Notes: generated by a model not told the origin, from the sequence alone. A stretch of DNA of 64,000 nt from Rotaria socialis (GCA_905331475.1 CAJNYU010001722.1:62001-126000); one strand, 5' to 3'; shown: positions 26,430 through 39,873, counted from the first letter of the stretch. Translations and numbers: made by a program.

Positions 26430-29400
26430 ATGTCACAATTCGATAGATATTCCGATCGGGTACAATTCTATCGAAATAAATTTGGTCAGATTTTTGTCAA
26501 ATTAGATGAAGAAATGATCGATGGTGTGATTCGTTTCTAAAGAATTTTATTTTAATCTTTATTTTTTATTTTTTTATTTTTAGTATCGACCGCATCGAAA
26601 ACAAAATCACATCATCATGCATCACGATCTGCTAAAGCATCAACGGCAACAACTGTCATACACAATGATCGTGGTTAGTCTTTTGTCTTTCTTAAAAATA
26701 TATTTGATTCCAAAAATTGTAAGTCTTTTCAACAAAAGCAAATTCAGTTGTTCGATAGATGTAATGAATATTCATTACTATTTGTCTGTCAACAGTGCAG
26801 TATAATTTTTCGCCTGGTGGCATTTATGACAATAGACAGAGTCCCGATGTTATGCTACTATATATATGCATGTAGAACCTTAGAAATACTATATCTTTCT
26901 CTATCTCTTTTTCTGCTGAAGACATCGAATGGAAAAATACAATATATATATTCTATATGTCATTTGTTTACTTATCTCGAGCTTCATCAGTTGGCTGTAA
27001 AACTAAGTCGGATTTAGTACACATATAAAGGCAAAAAGCCCACTTGAATTCATATCCATTTGGGTATATTGTTGAGTTCGACATAGTTGACTTTTATATA
27101 AAGACAAAAGGAAAAGGAACTTGATTGATGTCTTTATCAGAAAATCTATCAACGATCTTTTCCAACAAATCAAAGTCAAGCGGTGATCGCCGTGGCATAG
27201 ATGATAATCATGAACGTGGCCCGGCCAATAGTCCATTTGATCTTATCGAACATAGTATATCTGGATTGGGTGTTCTTTCCAGTCTACCGAAGCCGGATTC
27301 ATTTGATGCACTACAAATTGGCAGTGATAGGTAAGAAATTTTTTCTTTTATTGACAAAGAATTACACTAACAATTTTATTTTAGATTACGAACAATTATT
27401 GCTGCTCTTCATTGTAATATTATTGTACGTAAAGAAGATCTTGTCCGAAATTTAGATTATGCAGCGAATGTCCTTGAAGCTGTTCATCAAGATGAAGCAA
27501 GGTAAATCGCATGAATAGAAATCTCTTTTTTTCTTATTAGAGAAGAAAAAGTAAGTTTTGAAAAATATTAGAGCATCCTTTTTTTCTTCGTCGTCGTCGT
27601 CTTCTCATTCTCAAGACTTTATATAAACAAATTTTTATAGATTCAATCATTCTTGCATACATTTTTCTGTTTTTCCCGCAAGGCAAACAATAACACTTTT
27701 GGCACCCTCTATCATTGGTTTTATATCGATGTTGGCGTAGAAAGAAAAGAGTATTGCCGATAATTGACATGTTAGCAATCGAATGGAGAGCGATCAATTT
27801 CTACTTTCGCAGAGTTTTCCTCTTTTCTTCTCTTGTTTTATATACCATTCAAGAAAATAACTAAGAAGATTGAAATAATATTTCTATTCTACATTCTAGA
27901 CGACTCATGGAAGAAGACGATGGCGCATTATCAGAAATTGAGCCTGATTCGGTACCAAACGAAGTGCGAGACTGGCTAGCGATGACATTTACACGATCAA
28001 TGTCAACTATTAAACGACGACCATCCGACAAACCAAAGTTTAAAAGCGTCGCACAAGCTATAAGAGCGGGTATCATGGTTGATAGGTTCGTAATGTATAC
28101 ATTCCATTCTTGCTTCTAATATAAAAGAAAAGAGTCGAAGAAAATTTGGTCGATTATCATATATTTATATAAGCTATAATTGATTTATTTTTCTTCTGTT
28201 TGTCCTTCGTCTATCAAAAGTATCCTTTGCATCTACAATAGAAAAATCTATCTCCAACAAAAATGACAGCAAACATTATGGAAAATCTTTTCTCACTCAA
28301 AATTTTCCATATAAAAAGAAACAAATATATATATATATATAATCCAGTCAATGACTTCAGATTTTACTTTGAAAACTATCAAGATTCTCTCGAATACAAT
28401 GATCCTAAATAATCTAATAGAAAAAATTCTCATACAAAAACATATTGGCCTACTTGAACACAATACCACTTTTGAAGAGACCTTGTATTAGCGGTACGAT
28501 GGAAAAATATCGAAAACAAAATTGAGGGCTGAAAGTGTGGATGTAACAGTGAGGGTGATGTTTGCGATATTTTTCTTTTCTATCTTTTTTCCACCCATTC
28601 GTATTAGCTATATGCGGAAAGAGCTATTGTTATACATTTGTTTGTTTAACTCGTAATATAGATTACATCTACTGTTTTTTCTTTCTCTTCGGATTATCCT
28701 GTATCAGGGTTGTTAAAAATTGGTTTCTATATGGTAAATTAAAGGTACGATAATGAGAATGACAAACGCACACACATAATTTTGTTTGATTATATGCATG
28801 CGTGATTCTATACTTGCATACTGATATTTTTCACGTGTGCCATTCACCTGTTATTATGTATATATTTTCTAGGTATCTAAGACGTCTATCTATCGACATT
28901 AAATTTAAGGTATTTTATCTCCAATTGAGTCTACTTAGTCCTAGAATATTAGATATTATGTCGCTCTGTTTTTAATTTTATTTGATATTGCATTAAATTT
29001 TGTCTTGCACTTAATATTAGCATATTCACATAAATATTTCTGTTCTTGATAAAAAAAAAAAAAGTTGCCTAACTAGTGTTATGTCGTATGAATTAGAAAA
29101 CGAGAAATCCTTTAGGCTCTTTCGACGTACTACGTTGGCTTTTTATCTTGATACTATGCAACAAGTAAGTTGTTCATATCCGTTAAATACTTCAGTAGTT
29201 AAAGTGATCCCATGTTGTTGTTGTTTCGCACTGGTATTTTCGTTCTGTATGCTTTAAATATGGTTTTAATCAATACTGAAGAATTTTTCTTAACTAAAAA
29301 TCTTGCTTTCTAGACGATTAATGAATGGACTTTTGATGTCTTCTCTGTGAATGAGTTTACAAATGGTCAATGTTTACGTTACGTTGGCTTTGAACTTATG

Positions 29401-32400
29401 CAAAGATATAATTTACCAAATAAACTTCATGTAAGATATGTGCTTTGTTTTTTATTCTTAAAACAAAAAGTCCTGCTAGCATGTAATTCCTGTCTTGTTA
29501 AATAAACAGCGCTCTGCTATTCTTACTAATAACAGAGATGTTTTTTTGACATACATTTTTTCACCATGCTTCTTTCTCTTAATCTTCCGATAAGAAAATA
29601 GTTTATTTATGAAAGCAAGACGTCACCGATACGAGGTTTACGTTAGATGTACAACTTTGACCTTGATCGTAGATCATGTTTCTGAAAAATAAATAATAAT
29701 AATAATGACGATCATGATTTGTTTTTAGATCTCTATAAATGCGCTACAAAATTTTCTCGAACAAATGGAAAGTGGCTATAGTAAACATCGAAATCCATAT
29801 CATAATTTAATTCATGCAGCCGATGTTCTACAAACAACATATCAAATCATATATAATTCTGGTCTCATGGTAGAGGTTAACGGAGTTTATTTGTCTAATT
29901 TGCTTTGTAGCTTTTGTAAATAAAACAAGTTTCTATTTGTGTGTTCATGCCTGTGCTTAGCATGACCGTAGTTCTTATGCTGCGTTAACTACGTTCAATT
30001 ATATTTAATATCGCTTGAATTTCATCTAGAATTGGCTTAACGATCATGAATTATTTGCGATGTTTATTGCGGCTATTATACATGATTTTGAACATACTGG
30101 AACATCGAATAATTTTCATATACAATCAAGGTAAAAGAAAAATATTTCCTGTTGGTGACAATCATTTGGATAGAGATAATAATGAGAGACTCGTTTAAGT
30201 TAGTTTTATTTTAATTTTCATTATATTCAAAGAAAGCAGACTAGTTGAGAGACATCTTTCATGAAAATGATTGTTGATAGGCAGTGGCAGATAAAATGAG
30301 CCGGTAGAGTTTTGACAGTAACCTGCAAATTATGACATGCATTATTTCATGTGATAATTAAAATGATGAGAAGAGACAAGGACAGACAGATCGGCAATGG
30401 GGAATAACTATTTTCATGTTTGAGATTGATTGTAAAAAGTTCAATCATTCGTGTTGCCATCATAGAGTACCTGTCAAGAAGACAATTCGTATGAATGACA
30501 CTTTTTTGTTATTGTTTCACTGAATTTGACATAGACCCATGACGAAATGTTGCATTGGTTTTTCTCAGCTATTTGACAGTTTCTACATAAGCTTCTCAAA
30601 ATATGAATTCATTTAATTGAATGATGTTAGTTATAGTTCATCAGTTCTCCAAAATTGAAATGATGCCCTCTTGTATGCTAATAATTTGATATGGTTATTT
30701 CTGTTCAGTTTATGGTACAATTTTAATATCGCCTAAAGGAAAAACTTTTCCGAGGTTGGGATTGATCAAATGTCAGGAAATTATTGATGCATATAATTCA
30801 AGCATACTATGCTGTTAATAGGCACAGAAAAGTTTTCCCTTGTAAAATTACACAGGTAAAAATGTCAAGAGATACTCTGTGTTTTCATTGAAAGTAATCT
30901 TCTTCATTCTTGAGAATCGAAGCGGAAAGTCGTTATCGATCTTCATTTTTTTTAATGTACGAAGAGAAAAATAGTGTGCCTGATTCATTTACTTATCAAC
31001 ACAATCGAATAGTATCTAATATCGAAGTATTTTAAAATGTCTCCACGTTACTTTTTGTGTACTCAAAAAGTGAGTGCAGCCTAGAATCGGTCAGTGTGTC
31101 CGTCCGGCCGTAGGCACGATCACTTGCGAAAGGAGAGTCAGACCGTGATGAAATTTTCCACACAGTTCAATCTCATGAATATCTCGGTCGAGTTCGAAGA
31201 TGAGAAGAGTCCGTCAAGAAATGGCTGAGTTATCGAAAAAATTGTCATTTTTGACCAGGCCATCCCTGAGGAGGAGTACAGGGAATTTTTTTCAAAAAAT
31301 AAATCTTTCTCAGAATTATTCACAACATATATAAATCGACTCAGCTTTTAACGCTGATTCCGAATCTGATATTAGTTTTGAGCTAAACCGTAGCTTTCTG
31401 ATGAGACATCGCCTGAAAAACGTCTCAAAATGCACAAAAACTGCATCCAGAAATCAAATTGCCTAGTTTCTCATGATAATTTTGGTGTTCAGACATTCTA
31501 GAATGACTCATATATCCCATGCACTTTTTGCAGTACACATAACTTTCGGATGAAATCCGAAGTTTCCACATTTATTTTCTATTATTCATGGTTTCGTTTT
31601 TTGTGTTTTCAATTAGATCGGATACCGCATTAATATATAATGATCGCGCAGTACTTGAAAATCATCACGTAAGCGCTGCGTTTCGATTAATGCGAATAGA
31701 TGATTATAATATTTTATCGGAATTTTCCTCCGATGAATTCAAGTAAGTAAATCTTATTTAGAAAAATGAATTGTTAAAACGAAACAATTAATTTTCTAGA
31801 AATTTCCGACATTTGGTTATTGAAATGGTTCTTGCCACCGATATGAGTTCACATTTTACACAATTAAAAACCATGAAAAGTCTTCTAAGTATGCCCGAAA
31901 AGTAGGTTCATCTCGTTGAAGGTTTTTCTTTTTTCTTGAACTTAATTTTTCTTTCATTTCAGTATTGAAAAATCGAAAGCATTAGCACTTATACTGCATA
32001 GTGCGGATATTAGTCATCCAGGCAAACCATGGACTATGCATCATGCATGGACGGAATTACTGATGGAAGAATATTTTAAACAAGGCGAAAAAGAAAAAGA
32101 ACTCGGTCTACCTTGTTCGCCGTTATGTGATCGAGATAATACACTTGTTGCTGAATCTCAAATTGGTATGAATAGACAAATAAATCAAAAAAAGATTTAT
32201 TTTAAATTAAAATTTAGGTTTTATTCAATACATCGTTGAACCTTCATTTGTTGTTATGGGTGATATGCTTGAAAAAATTCTTAAATCCTTTGCTGCGCCT
32301 GATTCTGAACTTCCATCACCGTCGATACCACCTAAAAGTGCTGTTTCATGTTCGTCACCGTCACTATCGCCAAAGTCATCGAATGCATCCAATCGTCATC

Positions 32401-32706
32401 GTGATGATCAATTAGAAAATGGGTAATGAAATTAAGAAATCTTTGTAATTTATTTACTTTTTCATCAAGAAACAGACGTGAGAGAAAACCATCGTCTATG
32501 ACAACGCCTATCCCTCGACCAACAACCGTTCGACGACCATGGATTGAATATCTTAAAGAAAATCGTGAACGATGGATAAGAGAAGCAGGTTAGTAGAAGA
32601 GAGAATTTTTATTTTATTTTATTTTGAAAATACAAATAACTCTAATGTTTTTGTAGACGAAGAAAAACGTCGACGAGAATTAAAAGCTATTGAAGAAGAA
32701 TCTTAA
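26430..32706 (+). CDS. PDE1: Calcium/calmodulin-dependent 3',5'-cyclic nucleotide phosphodiesterase (PDE1 family), 15 exons, 629 aa
   Basis: Hydrolyses cAMP/cGMP to 5'-nucleotides; PDE1 enzymes are activated by Ca2+/calmodulin (family knowledge). Exons: 26430-26523, 26584-26673, 27141-27330, 27385-27501, 27900-28085, 29116-29164, 29314-29430, 29729-29869, 30030-30130, 31617-31742, 31800-31901, 31963-32165, 32218-32422, 32470-32588 and 32657-32706; all phases agree (1890 nt). The PDE1 N-terminal signature is clear (DSVPNEVRDWLA, then KPKFKSVAQAIRAGI). The catalytic domain follows with NPYHNLIHAAD (His306, His310), HDFEHTG (His346, Asp347), YNDRAVLENHH, EMVLATDMSSHF, HSADISHPGKPW (Asp453) and PLCDRDN...QSQ/ESQIGF. 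The metal-binding residues are kept. The tail is Ser/Pro-rich then basic. Exon 8 could end at 29869 or six bases later; 29869 aligns without a gap to vertebrate PDE1. The N-terminal calmodulin-binding part is poorly conserved. Confidence 0.9.
31020..31560. repeat. Probable interspersed repeat in PDE1 intron 9
   Basis: This part of the intron is less AT-rich than its surroundings and opens with a GTGTGTCCGTCCGGCCGTAG-like stretch followed by CACGATCACTTGCGAAAGG. Such openings are common in unclassified dispersed repeats of invertebrate genomes. No transposase or reverse-transcriptase frame is visible. The limits are approximate. Confidence 0.35.
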
Positions 32707-33977
32707 TCAAATTTATTCTGACATTCCATATTGACATAAACACGTATTAATTATGCTATGCAAACAACGAAATAAGCATCAAGAAAAAAACTATACTTAC
32801 TTATACCAGAGTATTTTTGCTTGTATTTATAAATAAATTTATTCATTGTAACGAATCTCATGTCTTATATGGAAATAAATATGATTTTCAAAATTTTAAA
32901 GCCAATTTGTTTTTTGTAAGTTCATACTATTATTCAGATTCCTTCGCATTATACATGTTGGAGTCAATAATTATTATGGATTATAAATGGAATACTATAT
33001 TTTGAAAACAAATGTTTTTACCTTTGCCAAGGTAACTAACAAAACTGATTTTATCGGCAAGATTACTCTCCTTCAAAATGGATTTAACTATCAACATTCA
33101 GAGAAAATACAGAGTCCTATCATAATTTACATAAATGTCAACACTTATGACTTAGATTTCTATTCATTACAAAGCAAGTTATAAACAGATAGTTAGTAAT
33201 CATATATAATCTATCAATTAAATAAATTAGCAACATAAACATCTATGAATTATATTCTAATGAGTTTTGATTAATTGCAGAATGAGTCAGAGCTATTAAT
33301 TTATTCCTATATATAAATGCTATATTGTTTCAATTGAGTTTTATGATCCCATTCCAGATGCATTCCGTTTTGCACTTTACAATGATCCACTACTTATTGA
33401 ATATTTTTATATAAGCCATGAAAAATACACCCAACGGCTAAAGCTGTATCTTGGAAAAATCGAGCAGCGATTTCACATGTAAAAATGATAAGCGGATGTC
33501 TTTATTTAAAGTATTTAATTCTGTGAAAATAACAAAACTTTTCTTTGAGAAATCTAATAATACTCGTTTCATAATAGCAGTCACCTTCGTCGTGTCTATA
33601 GGAAAAGCATATCCTCAAGGTCTTTTGTGTATCAAGAGATTTTAAAATCTCAACTGGCCTTGAGCGTCTCATCTCAGTAACTTAATTTTTTCAAAGAAAA
33701 ATCTTCTCCGTGTCATCCTCTTGTACGTATATTATATCAACCGAAGCATGAACATTAGCGTCATCTATATTGATGAAATCATGTATGTTAAACTATAAAT
33801 ATTAGAAATTCACAATAAAAACTACTTTCTAATATTAAGATAAAAAATTGGATACAATAGAATATAATTCCTTTTTCATGTAACAAAAAAACTTGCGGGT
33901 TCTATGTTTCAATAAAAGTCTTTGTTATCCTCTTTTGTCAATTTTTGTCCTGTTCTCTTTCTTTCATTGTCATAATC
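32707..33977. other. Intergenic region, no firm gene
   Basis: Holds the PDE1 3' UTR with AATAAA near 32832. A stop-free frame at about 33299-33481, without its own ATG, has a protein-like composition (YDPIPDAFRFALYNDPLL) but no splice support. I see nothing else. Confidence 0.4.
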
Positions 33978-34949
33978 ATGGATTCCACTAATATTATCGT
34001 ACCATTTGATTTTCCATTTGCTATTTTGGGTAAAATATTCAAACAGTTTCTTGTTTTCTCTAAACAAAATTTCTTCTATAGAACATCAAAATAATTCTGA
34101 TCCGACCTATAAACGTGTTTATGCCGTTGCTGACGGACAATATACTTATGGACCACTTTCATTATTTCAATATCTTAATGATGAAAAATATGCCAAAACG
34201 TATGTTAAGTTCTTCCTAAATGAATAATAGAATAAGCTATTTTTTGTATTCAGTATTCGCAGCGAAAAACTACCACTATCATTACCATGCAAAGTAAATC
34301 AATGGATTATATCGTTATCTTTTAATTTTACTTTTTTTTTGTATCACAAAGGAATTCTATATCGTTGAATCGGGAGCTTCAATTGATGATGCAATTGAAA
34401 TAAATGATAATAAACGAGGTCCACTCTATGTCAAAGAAGTTGATGTTGACCAAAGTTAGTTGAATAATATACGTTTTTCTCAATACTATCTTCATACTAT
34501 TTAGTGGAAATGAGAGACCTTATACACGAAATGATTGAATGTAAAAATGAACTTCGAAATCTTAAATCAATTGTAAGAGAAATTCATTTTGGGAAACAAA
34601 TAACTATGAATTTATTCTTCTCTAGGTTTCATCGGAAGAACGTACGTCACGTCGATCGTCATCAGCCAACGTTAATAATCGTTCAATGAATGGGAGCTAT
34701 AAATCTGCTTATGAAGAAGTTGCAACACCTTTGCGTAATAAAAAGCAAATTCAATCAACTATTGTTCAACGTAGTATTTCAACAGTTGCCAAGAGAAACG
34801 TTAACACACCACCTCGAAGTCAATCGGTAACAACAACAAGAATTCTTTTGAAAAATGTTAAATCATCTGGTTATGGTCAAATTCAATCACCAACACCAAA
34901 ACGATCATTATCTACGTTCGGTACACCAGAACGTTCTTTTCGTAAATAA
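33978..34949 (+). CDS. Unrecognised 234-aa protein with short coiled coil and basic Ser/Thr-Pro tail (6 exons)
   Basis: Exons: 33978-34029, 34082-34199, 34254-34293, 34352-34454, 34505-34572 and 34626-34949. Phases agree throughout and sum to 705 nt; introns are 50-60 bases, unlike the kilobase introns elsewhere in the window. The N-terminal half looks folded (YKRVYAVADGQYTYGPLSLF, then EFYIVESGASIDDAIEIN and GPLYVKEVDV). A short helix follows (MRDLIHEMIECKNELRNL), then a basic tail rich in Ser/Thr-Pro sites (NTPPRSQS, QSPTPKRS, GTPERSFRK). A tail like this often meets microtubules, DNA or proline-directed kinases, but that is only suggestive. AATAAA lies at about 35030. Family not recognised. 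Confidence 0.75.
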
Positions 34950-35169
34950 TCGCGTCTCGAGACTAACTGAATAATCTTGTACATTTTATAGTTTAAATAT
35001 GAATACGAAAAATGTATATTGTTTATTAAAATAAAATTGAAATCTCTTCATATTCGGAACGAGAAATTCTAATTGATATTTATTTAAATCTTATAACGAC
35101 TAAAAATTCTGCATGGTAGACGCTGCTGAGTCGGTTTACTAAAAAAAAAACGTCGATTGCCTTGAATTC

Positions 35170-35850
35170 TGATGAAAATTTGAAGTAAATCGTTTCATGT
35201 TCGTAAAAACTGAAATGCGCCAGTTGGTTACTTTGACTTTAAGCGACTCGTTGCGGCAAACAATTCTATGTACCCAATATGAAAAAAAAGCCAAGGTTTA
35301 CTTGATTAACAACGCCATGCATCAATAGTGCTCATATCTGAAGGGTATCAACAAAAAATAGAGCAAAACGTCACGTAGGATAAATGTATACTTCATTTAT
35401 TACGATAAAAGGGGCTGAGCAATTGTTTGTTGCAAAGTGAATCAAACAAACTGTGCATGAATTGCATAATTTGATTGCTAAAAAGGAAAAGCTTCGGCAG
35501 ATAATTTTCTACATGAAAACGTTTTATGAAAAGCATGACACTTCACCATTTTTGTTTGTAATGGTCGAGAGTGTGCACCAGTAATCTTTTCACTTCTGAT
35601 TTTGAATGCTAAAAAGAGTTGATGAAGATATATCAAATCGTATTACAGAAACATTGGAAACGATTTTTAAAATTTACGATTCGAGTTGGTTGAAAAGCAA
35701 CATATTGCATCCGGTCATTATTTTGTTGCGAATATTCAGTATTGAAAAATTCGGGCTAAGTGAAGATCTAAAAAAATTCGAATCTCATTTCAATAACAGT
35801 AACATCTGTGTCATCCTTGTTTACACAAGATGTGAATTTAATTGATGACT
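35170..35850 (+). pseudogene. Decayed coding remnant of unknown origin
   Basis: A patch with more balanced base composition reads as several protein-like pieces broken by stops and frame changes: MRQLVTLTLSDSLRQTILC (about 35214) up to a TAG; a frame reading VHELHNLIAKKEKLRQIIF (about 35450) with an upstream in-frame TGA; then a 79-codon frame at 35606-35845 with DISNRITETLETIFKIYDSS. The pieces might come from one ancestral gene or a transposon. I cannot name it. There are no clear splice sites, and AATAAA is absent just downstream. Confidence 0.3.
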
Positions 35851-36107
35851 AAGTCTATACCGTTATCTCGGTATATAGGTTTTTCATCAAAACCTTATAA
35901 TTCTAATGTATAATCTACATTGATATTACTGTGATTGAAAGTCGATCTTGCAGTCATTTATAAGTAAACAGAAAATCCATCATAGATTCGTGTTCACCTC
36001 TACGTTATATAATTGACAAAAAAATTGTTTTCTCCGTATACATCTTCACCTTTCCTGCATGTAATTACTGTAGGAAAAACAAAAACAGATATTATTTGCT
36101 CTATAGG

Positions 36108-36291
36108 CGTATGCTGGGCACGTCGATTTTAAAACAGCTCACGTCGGCGAATGCATGGGTGATGATGTCAATCGCAAGAAGGATAAACAGTCAACAATAT
36201 TTATGAATCTAGCATTTTTCATCGTAAATGCTGTCAGTTACTATTCTGTTTCATTCGTTTTTTCTATTCCTATTGACAAATGTATACAAAG
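36108..36291 (+). other. Possible upstream exon of the SEA-domain gene
   Basis: A stop-free stretch follows an acceptor (GCTCTATAG, 36106) and reads HVDFKTAHVGECMGDDVNRK, then a hydrophobic part. It can end at GTAAAA (36292, phase 2) or GTAAAT (after ATC, phase 0). Each matches an available acceptor of the next exon (36708 or 36706). An ATG at 36155 could then be the start. The support is only phase agreement. Confidence 0.25.
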
Positions 36292-36705
36292 GTAAAAAGA
36301 ACTAATGTGAAGCGAGAAGCGCATAATATTAGTATCATTTATCTGTACACGGATGACTAAACACACGTGTCGAGCCCCAACAATATTATTCATTGATAAA
36401 AGACAGCCATGAATATTGACTAAATATATTGTTAACGCAGAAAGGCGTTTTTTTTCCAAAGAATATGACTACTCTTCTTTGACAACCGAATTTTTTTCGA
36501 ATTTCTTCGATCAATTGTATTTTCTTATTAAAGTGTTCTAAGTCATCGATATATTGATCGAAGGCCTAATATATCGTAAGAAAATAAACTATTGCTAATT
36601 CAATTGATCAAGAACAACAATCAATGCCAAGAGATAAACTTCATCGAGTAAAAAAATTTAATTTTCTATAAAAAAAAATGTATAATTTCTGTTTTTAATA
36701 ATTAG

Positions 36706-37805
36706 AGAAATCCACTTACAGTTCGACAGGAAGTTCAATCGTTTAACGATGCCATACTTGACATAACACTTCCTGATATTGAATTAAATGAAATGCCAGG
36801 TTTACAAAATCCAGGCAATTATTTTGTTTTGAAATAAAATTTTATATATTTTTTTAAAAATATCTCAATAGAAGAATGGAAACGTATTGCTACTCGAAAT
36901 ATTCCAATGGCATCTCCGCTGTCTCTTGAATACCATCAACAAACAGTTTCAGTGATTGAACGACCAGAGGGAGAAAAGCAAGTCGTACTCAGAACCAATT
37001 ATCAATCAGCATCTACAAACCATAACAATAATATGCGAACTAAGAGTTCAAAAATATTTTGTAGATCACATCGTCATATGCTATTTTGTGCCGCAATCGT
37101 TCCTATTCTAATAACTATCGTTATTTCAGTTGTTGTTACTGTTGTATTAGGTAACATTTCAAGAACTTATTCAGCAAAAAAAAAGCTGTTGTCTTTTTAT
37201 AGTTCGAAAACATGATGAAACAATTACAGATTATTATTCAGGTTCTGTTTTCGTTGCTGCTGATTTCAATCCTGTACTTGCGTCAATATCATCAACATTA
37301 AGTAAAAATTATCAACAAGAATTTTGTTCATTAGTAAGTTCAAATATTTTTCAAAATTTATTTTCCATAGGCAGATAATTAACATGTCTTTTACTAAATG
37401 CTCGTATTTTTATAATAGTTAAATCTTTATGAAACACCCAAATAGAACTATAATATAACTGTTCATCATATATCTTTTTTTAAAATTTCTCGATGTAGTT
37501 AGGATTATGATCAGCGATGATAAATGCAACATGATCGGATGCAATGCTCATTCGTCTTGTCTATGACACTCTCCACGCTTGATAATACTCTTGTCAATTT
37601 ATATTTCAAGAACGTAGAAAAAAATCTCTCTATAATCGTCTCATTGCATGCGTTATTACAGTCGAATAATCATACATCTTAGAAAGCTTGCAGCAAGGTC
37701 AACACGAGAAAAAATGATTACATAGTTTTCTCAATTATCTATTTCAGCCAACTGCATTTTTGCATTTCTTCTTACGAACTCTATTAATACAATCGCATTA
37801 GTTCG

Positions 37806-37840
<35 letters not shown>

Positions 37841-39873
37841 TTCAGATCAGCGCAACACTCATTAATCTAAAAACAAAATATGCAGTCTTTTATGCTTCAT
37901 GCACACTAACTCGTTTTCGTAATGGAAGTATTGTAGGTGATTTTGTACTTGGTTTTACGCGTTATCAAAATGTAACACGACTTAACGCATTTCTCAATCG
38001 TACAATAAGTTATAAACAGCTATTTGGTGGTACAGTTGTATCAATTGTATTCAATTTTACAACAGTGATGAATACCAGTAGCATTCATCATAACGTCACA
38101 GCTCCGACGACTTTGAATGGCTCCAAGAGCGGTGGCACGCCAACTATTGTTGCTAATGCACTAAGTACAACACCGATTATCCAACATTCCAATGGCCAAA
38201 ATTTACAAATAACATACTCGACCACTGATAAAGGTTCGTCGCTAAATATAATTGTTACTACTAACAACAAGATTTCGCCCAAGGATACTAATCAACATTA
38301 TAAATGTGTTTTCGTACCGATTTTTGAAAATGCAACATATTCTTTTGTTTTTACTAATGATACATTGAATTCGTCATCTCATTTAGCAAATGCGCAATTA
38401 GATGATAAACAATTTAGTACTATTAATAATCGAAAAATCAATACTAAAAATGGTATTTTATTTATTTTTCTTTAGTATAACATTCAAATACACTTGGCAG
38501 AATAATCGAGAATCTTTGCAAGTTTCTTTTTCTCATATCTTAAACGTCTCTGCGAATTTAGCATTCCGATGTCCAGCAAATGAAATTACGGTGGAATCGA
38601 ATCATATCTACTCTTCTGATTTCACCGACTTTTTTTCTCTATCAGCTCTAATAAAAGTCTGCAAAAAGATTCGAGTTTCTATTGAGACTTTCCTAAGCTA
38701 TCAGATCTTTAATCGGCATACTATTATTTTCATCTAGAATACGTCATTCAATGTGAAAATATAAGGTTTCGTAAAATTTAAAATCTCTATGAATAAGTTG
38801 AATCTCAATAGGACTAAAAATCATTGTGCACTTTTGCTTACAACACTGTCTATCATTGATCGGTTCAAAAAAACTTTTTAAATCGGACATATTGACATAA
38901 CAAAAATAAAGGAAGGAAAAGCTAAAACCAATTTCTTAAGGATGTCTTTTCTTAATTTAATTTTATGGTCGTATCCATTTTCTTTCACCATTTAACAAAC
39001 TTTTATAGCTAACAGCTATTTCCAGTCAACACAGCTGTATGATTTCCCTATTGCCAATGTGTGAATATAATTTCTCTTCGATTTTCATGAGTATATTCAA
39101 ATGCTAATTTATGAATTTCAGCAGGTTTAACAAGCGAATCAATACTAAACAATGCTTTACCATTAAACACACCTCAATATAAACGATCAAGACGACTTGA
39201 ACATCATGCATCACCAAAACAATTACTATTATCTCAACAAGATTATCATGTGCATCAACCATCATTTAGTGATAATTCAAGTATTTCTCTGACTACAGTA
39301 TCGTCACGTTCGAGTTCACCTAATAGTCTTGAAGATTCTTGGCCAAAAGATCGTGTAGACAAATTAGCGGCTCTAGAACCGTTATCATCAAATAAAAAAT
39401 TGGCAATATTAAATACAAAAACAAAATATTTTTCAACATCGGATGGCAGTTTTAACACGGTTCAACCTCTAAAACATTCTATTGCTGAACCCATTCCATT
39501 GCGAGACGAGAGCTCGTCCACTATAACGCATCCTACATCAAAAAAGACGACCTCAAACAACCTATCTTATCGAAATTCTACTCAAAAATTATTACATATG
39601 TCTCTCTTATCAAACGGTCGAACGCAAAAAGCAGTCGATGAACTTCCATATATAACACAAGAATCGATTAATCGATCTTTGTTACAGAACAAAAGTAATA
39701 CTCATGATCCCAAGCAATCATCGAATCATTTGGGTGTTAAACCAATCACCAATAAAAAACGTACAATAAAACATAATCACTCGTCAAATATTGGACAGCA
39801 AAATCAAGCATTAGATAATAAAAATAAGACTGTTAAATATAAAATTTTGAATCTATTGAGATTTATTCGTTAG
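36706..39873 (+). CDS. Single-pass membrane protein with SEA-like extracellular domain (5' end unresolved)
   Basis: Exons: 36706-36799, 36872-37150, 37203-37333, 37846-38452 and 39122-39873. Phases agree (1863 nt, 620 codons plus stop from 36706), but the true start lies further upstream. A cytoplasmic N-terminal part is followed by a basic stop (RSHRHM) and one strong transmembrane helix (FCAAIVPILITIVISVVVTV, about 37083-37146). Then comes a SEA-type module: YYSGSVFVAADFNPVL, the SLISATLINLKTKYAVFY helix region, and TRFRNGSIVGDFVLGF, matching the family's fNGSVvVdf strand. N-glycosylation sites (NVT, NRT, NFT, NVT, NAT) and Thr/Ser-rich sequence follow. The last exon is Ser/Lys-rich and disordered with RRSR-type basic patches. 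SEA domains occur in mucin-like and adhesive surface proteins. A CT repeat forms the polypyrimidine tract before exon 4. AATAAA lies near 39925. Confidence 0.7.
37809..37838. repeat. (CT)n tract serving as a polypyrimidine tract
   Basis: Fifteen or so CT units end a few bases before the ATTTCAG acceptor of the SEA-domain gene's fourth exon. The microsatellite therefore sits exactly where U2AF would bind; length changes could affect splicing (inference). Confidence 0.85.

Noticed and set aside
28873-28909. Possible PDE1 exon reading RYLRRLSIDIKFK with a good acceptor and donor
   Set aside because: It would leave in phase 0, and the next exon opens in phase 2. Skipping it and joining 28085 to 29116 gives VDRLFRRT, which matches the PDE1 pattern VERMxRRT.
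33299-33481. Stop-free frame reading YDPIPDAFRFALYNDPLL
   Set aside because: No ATG and no splice context; about 60 codons is within chance for this much sequence.
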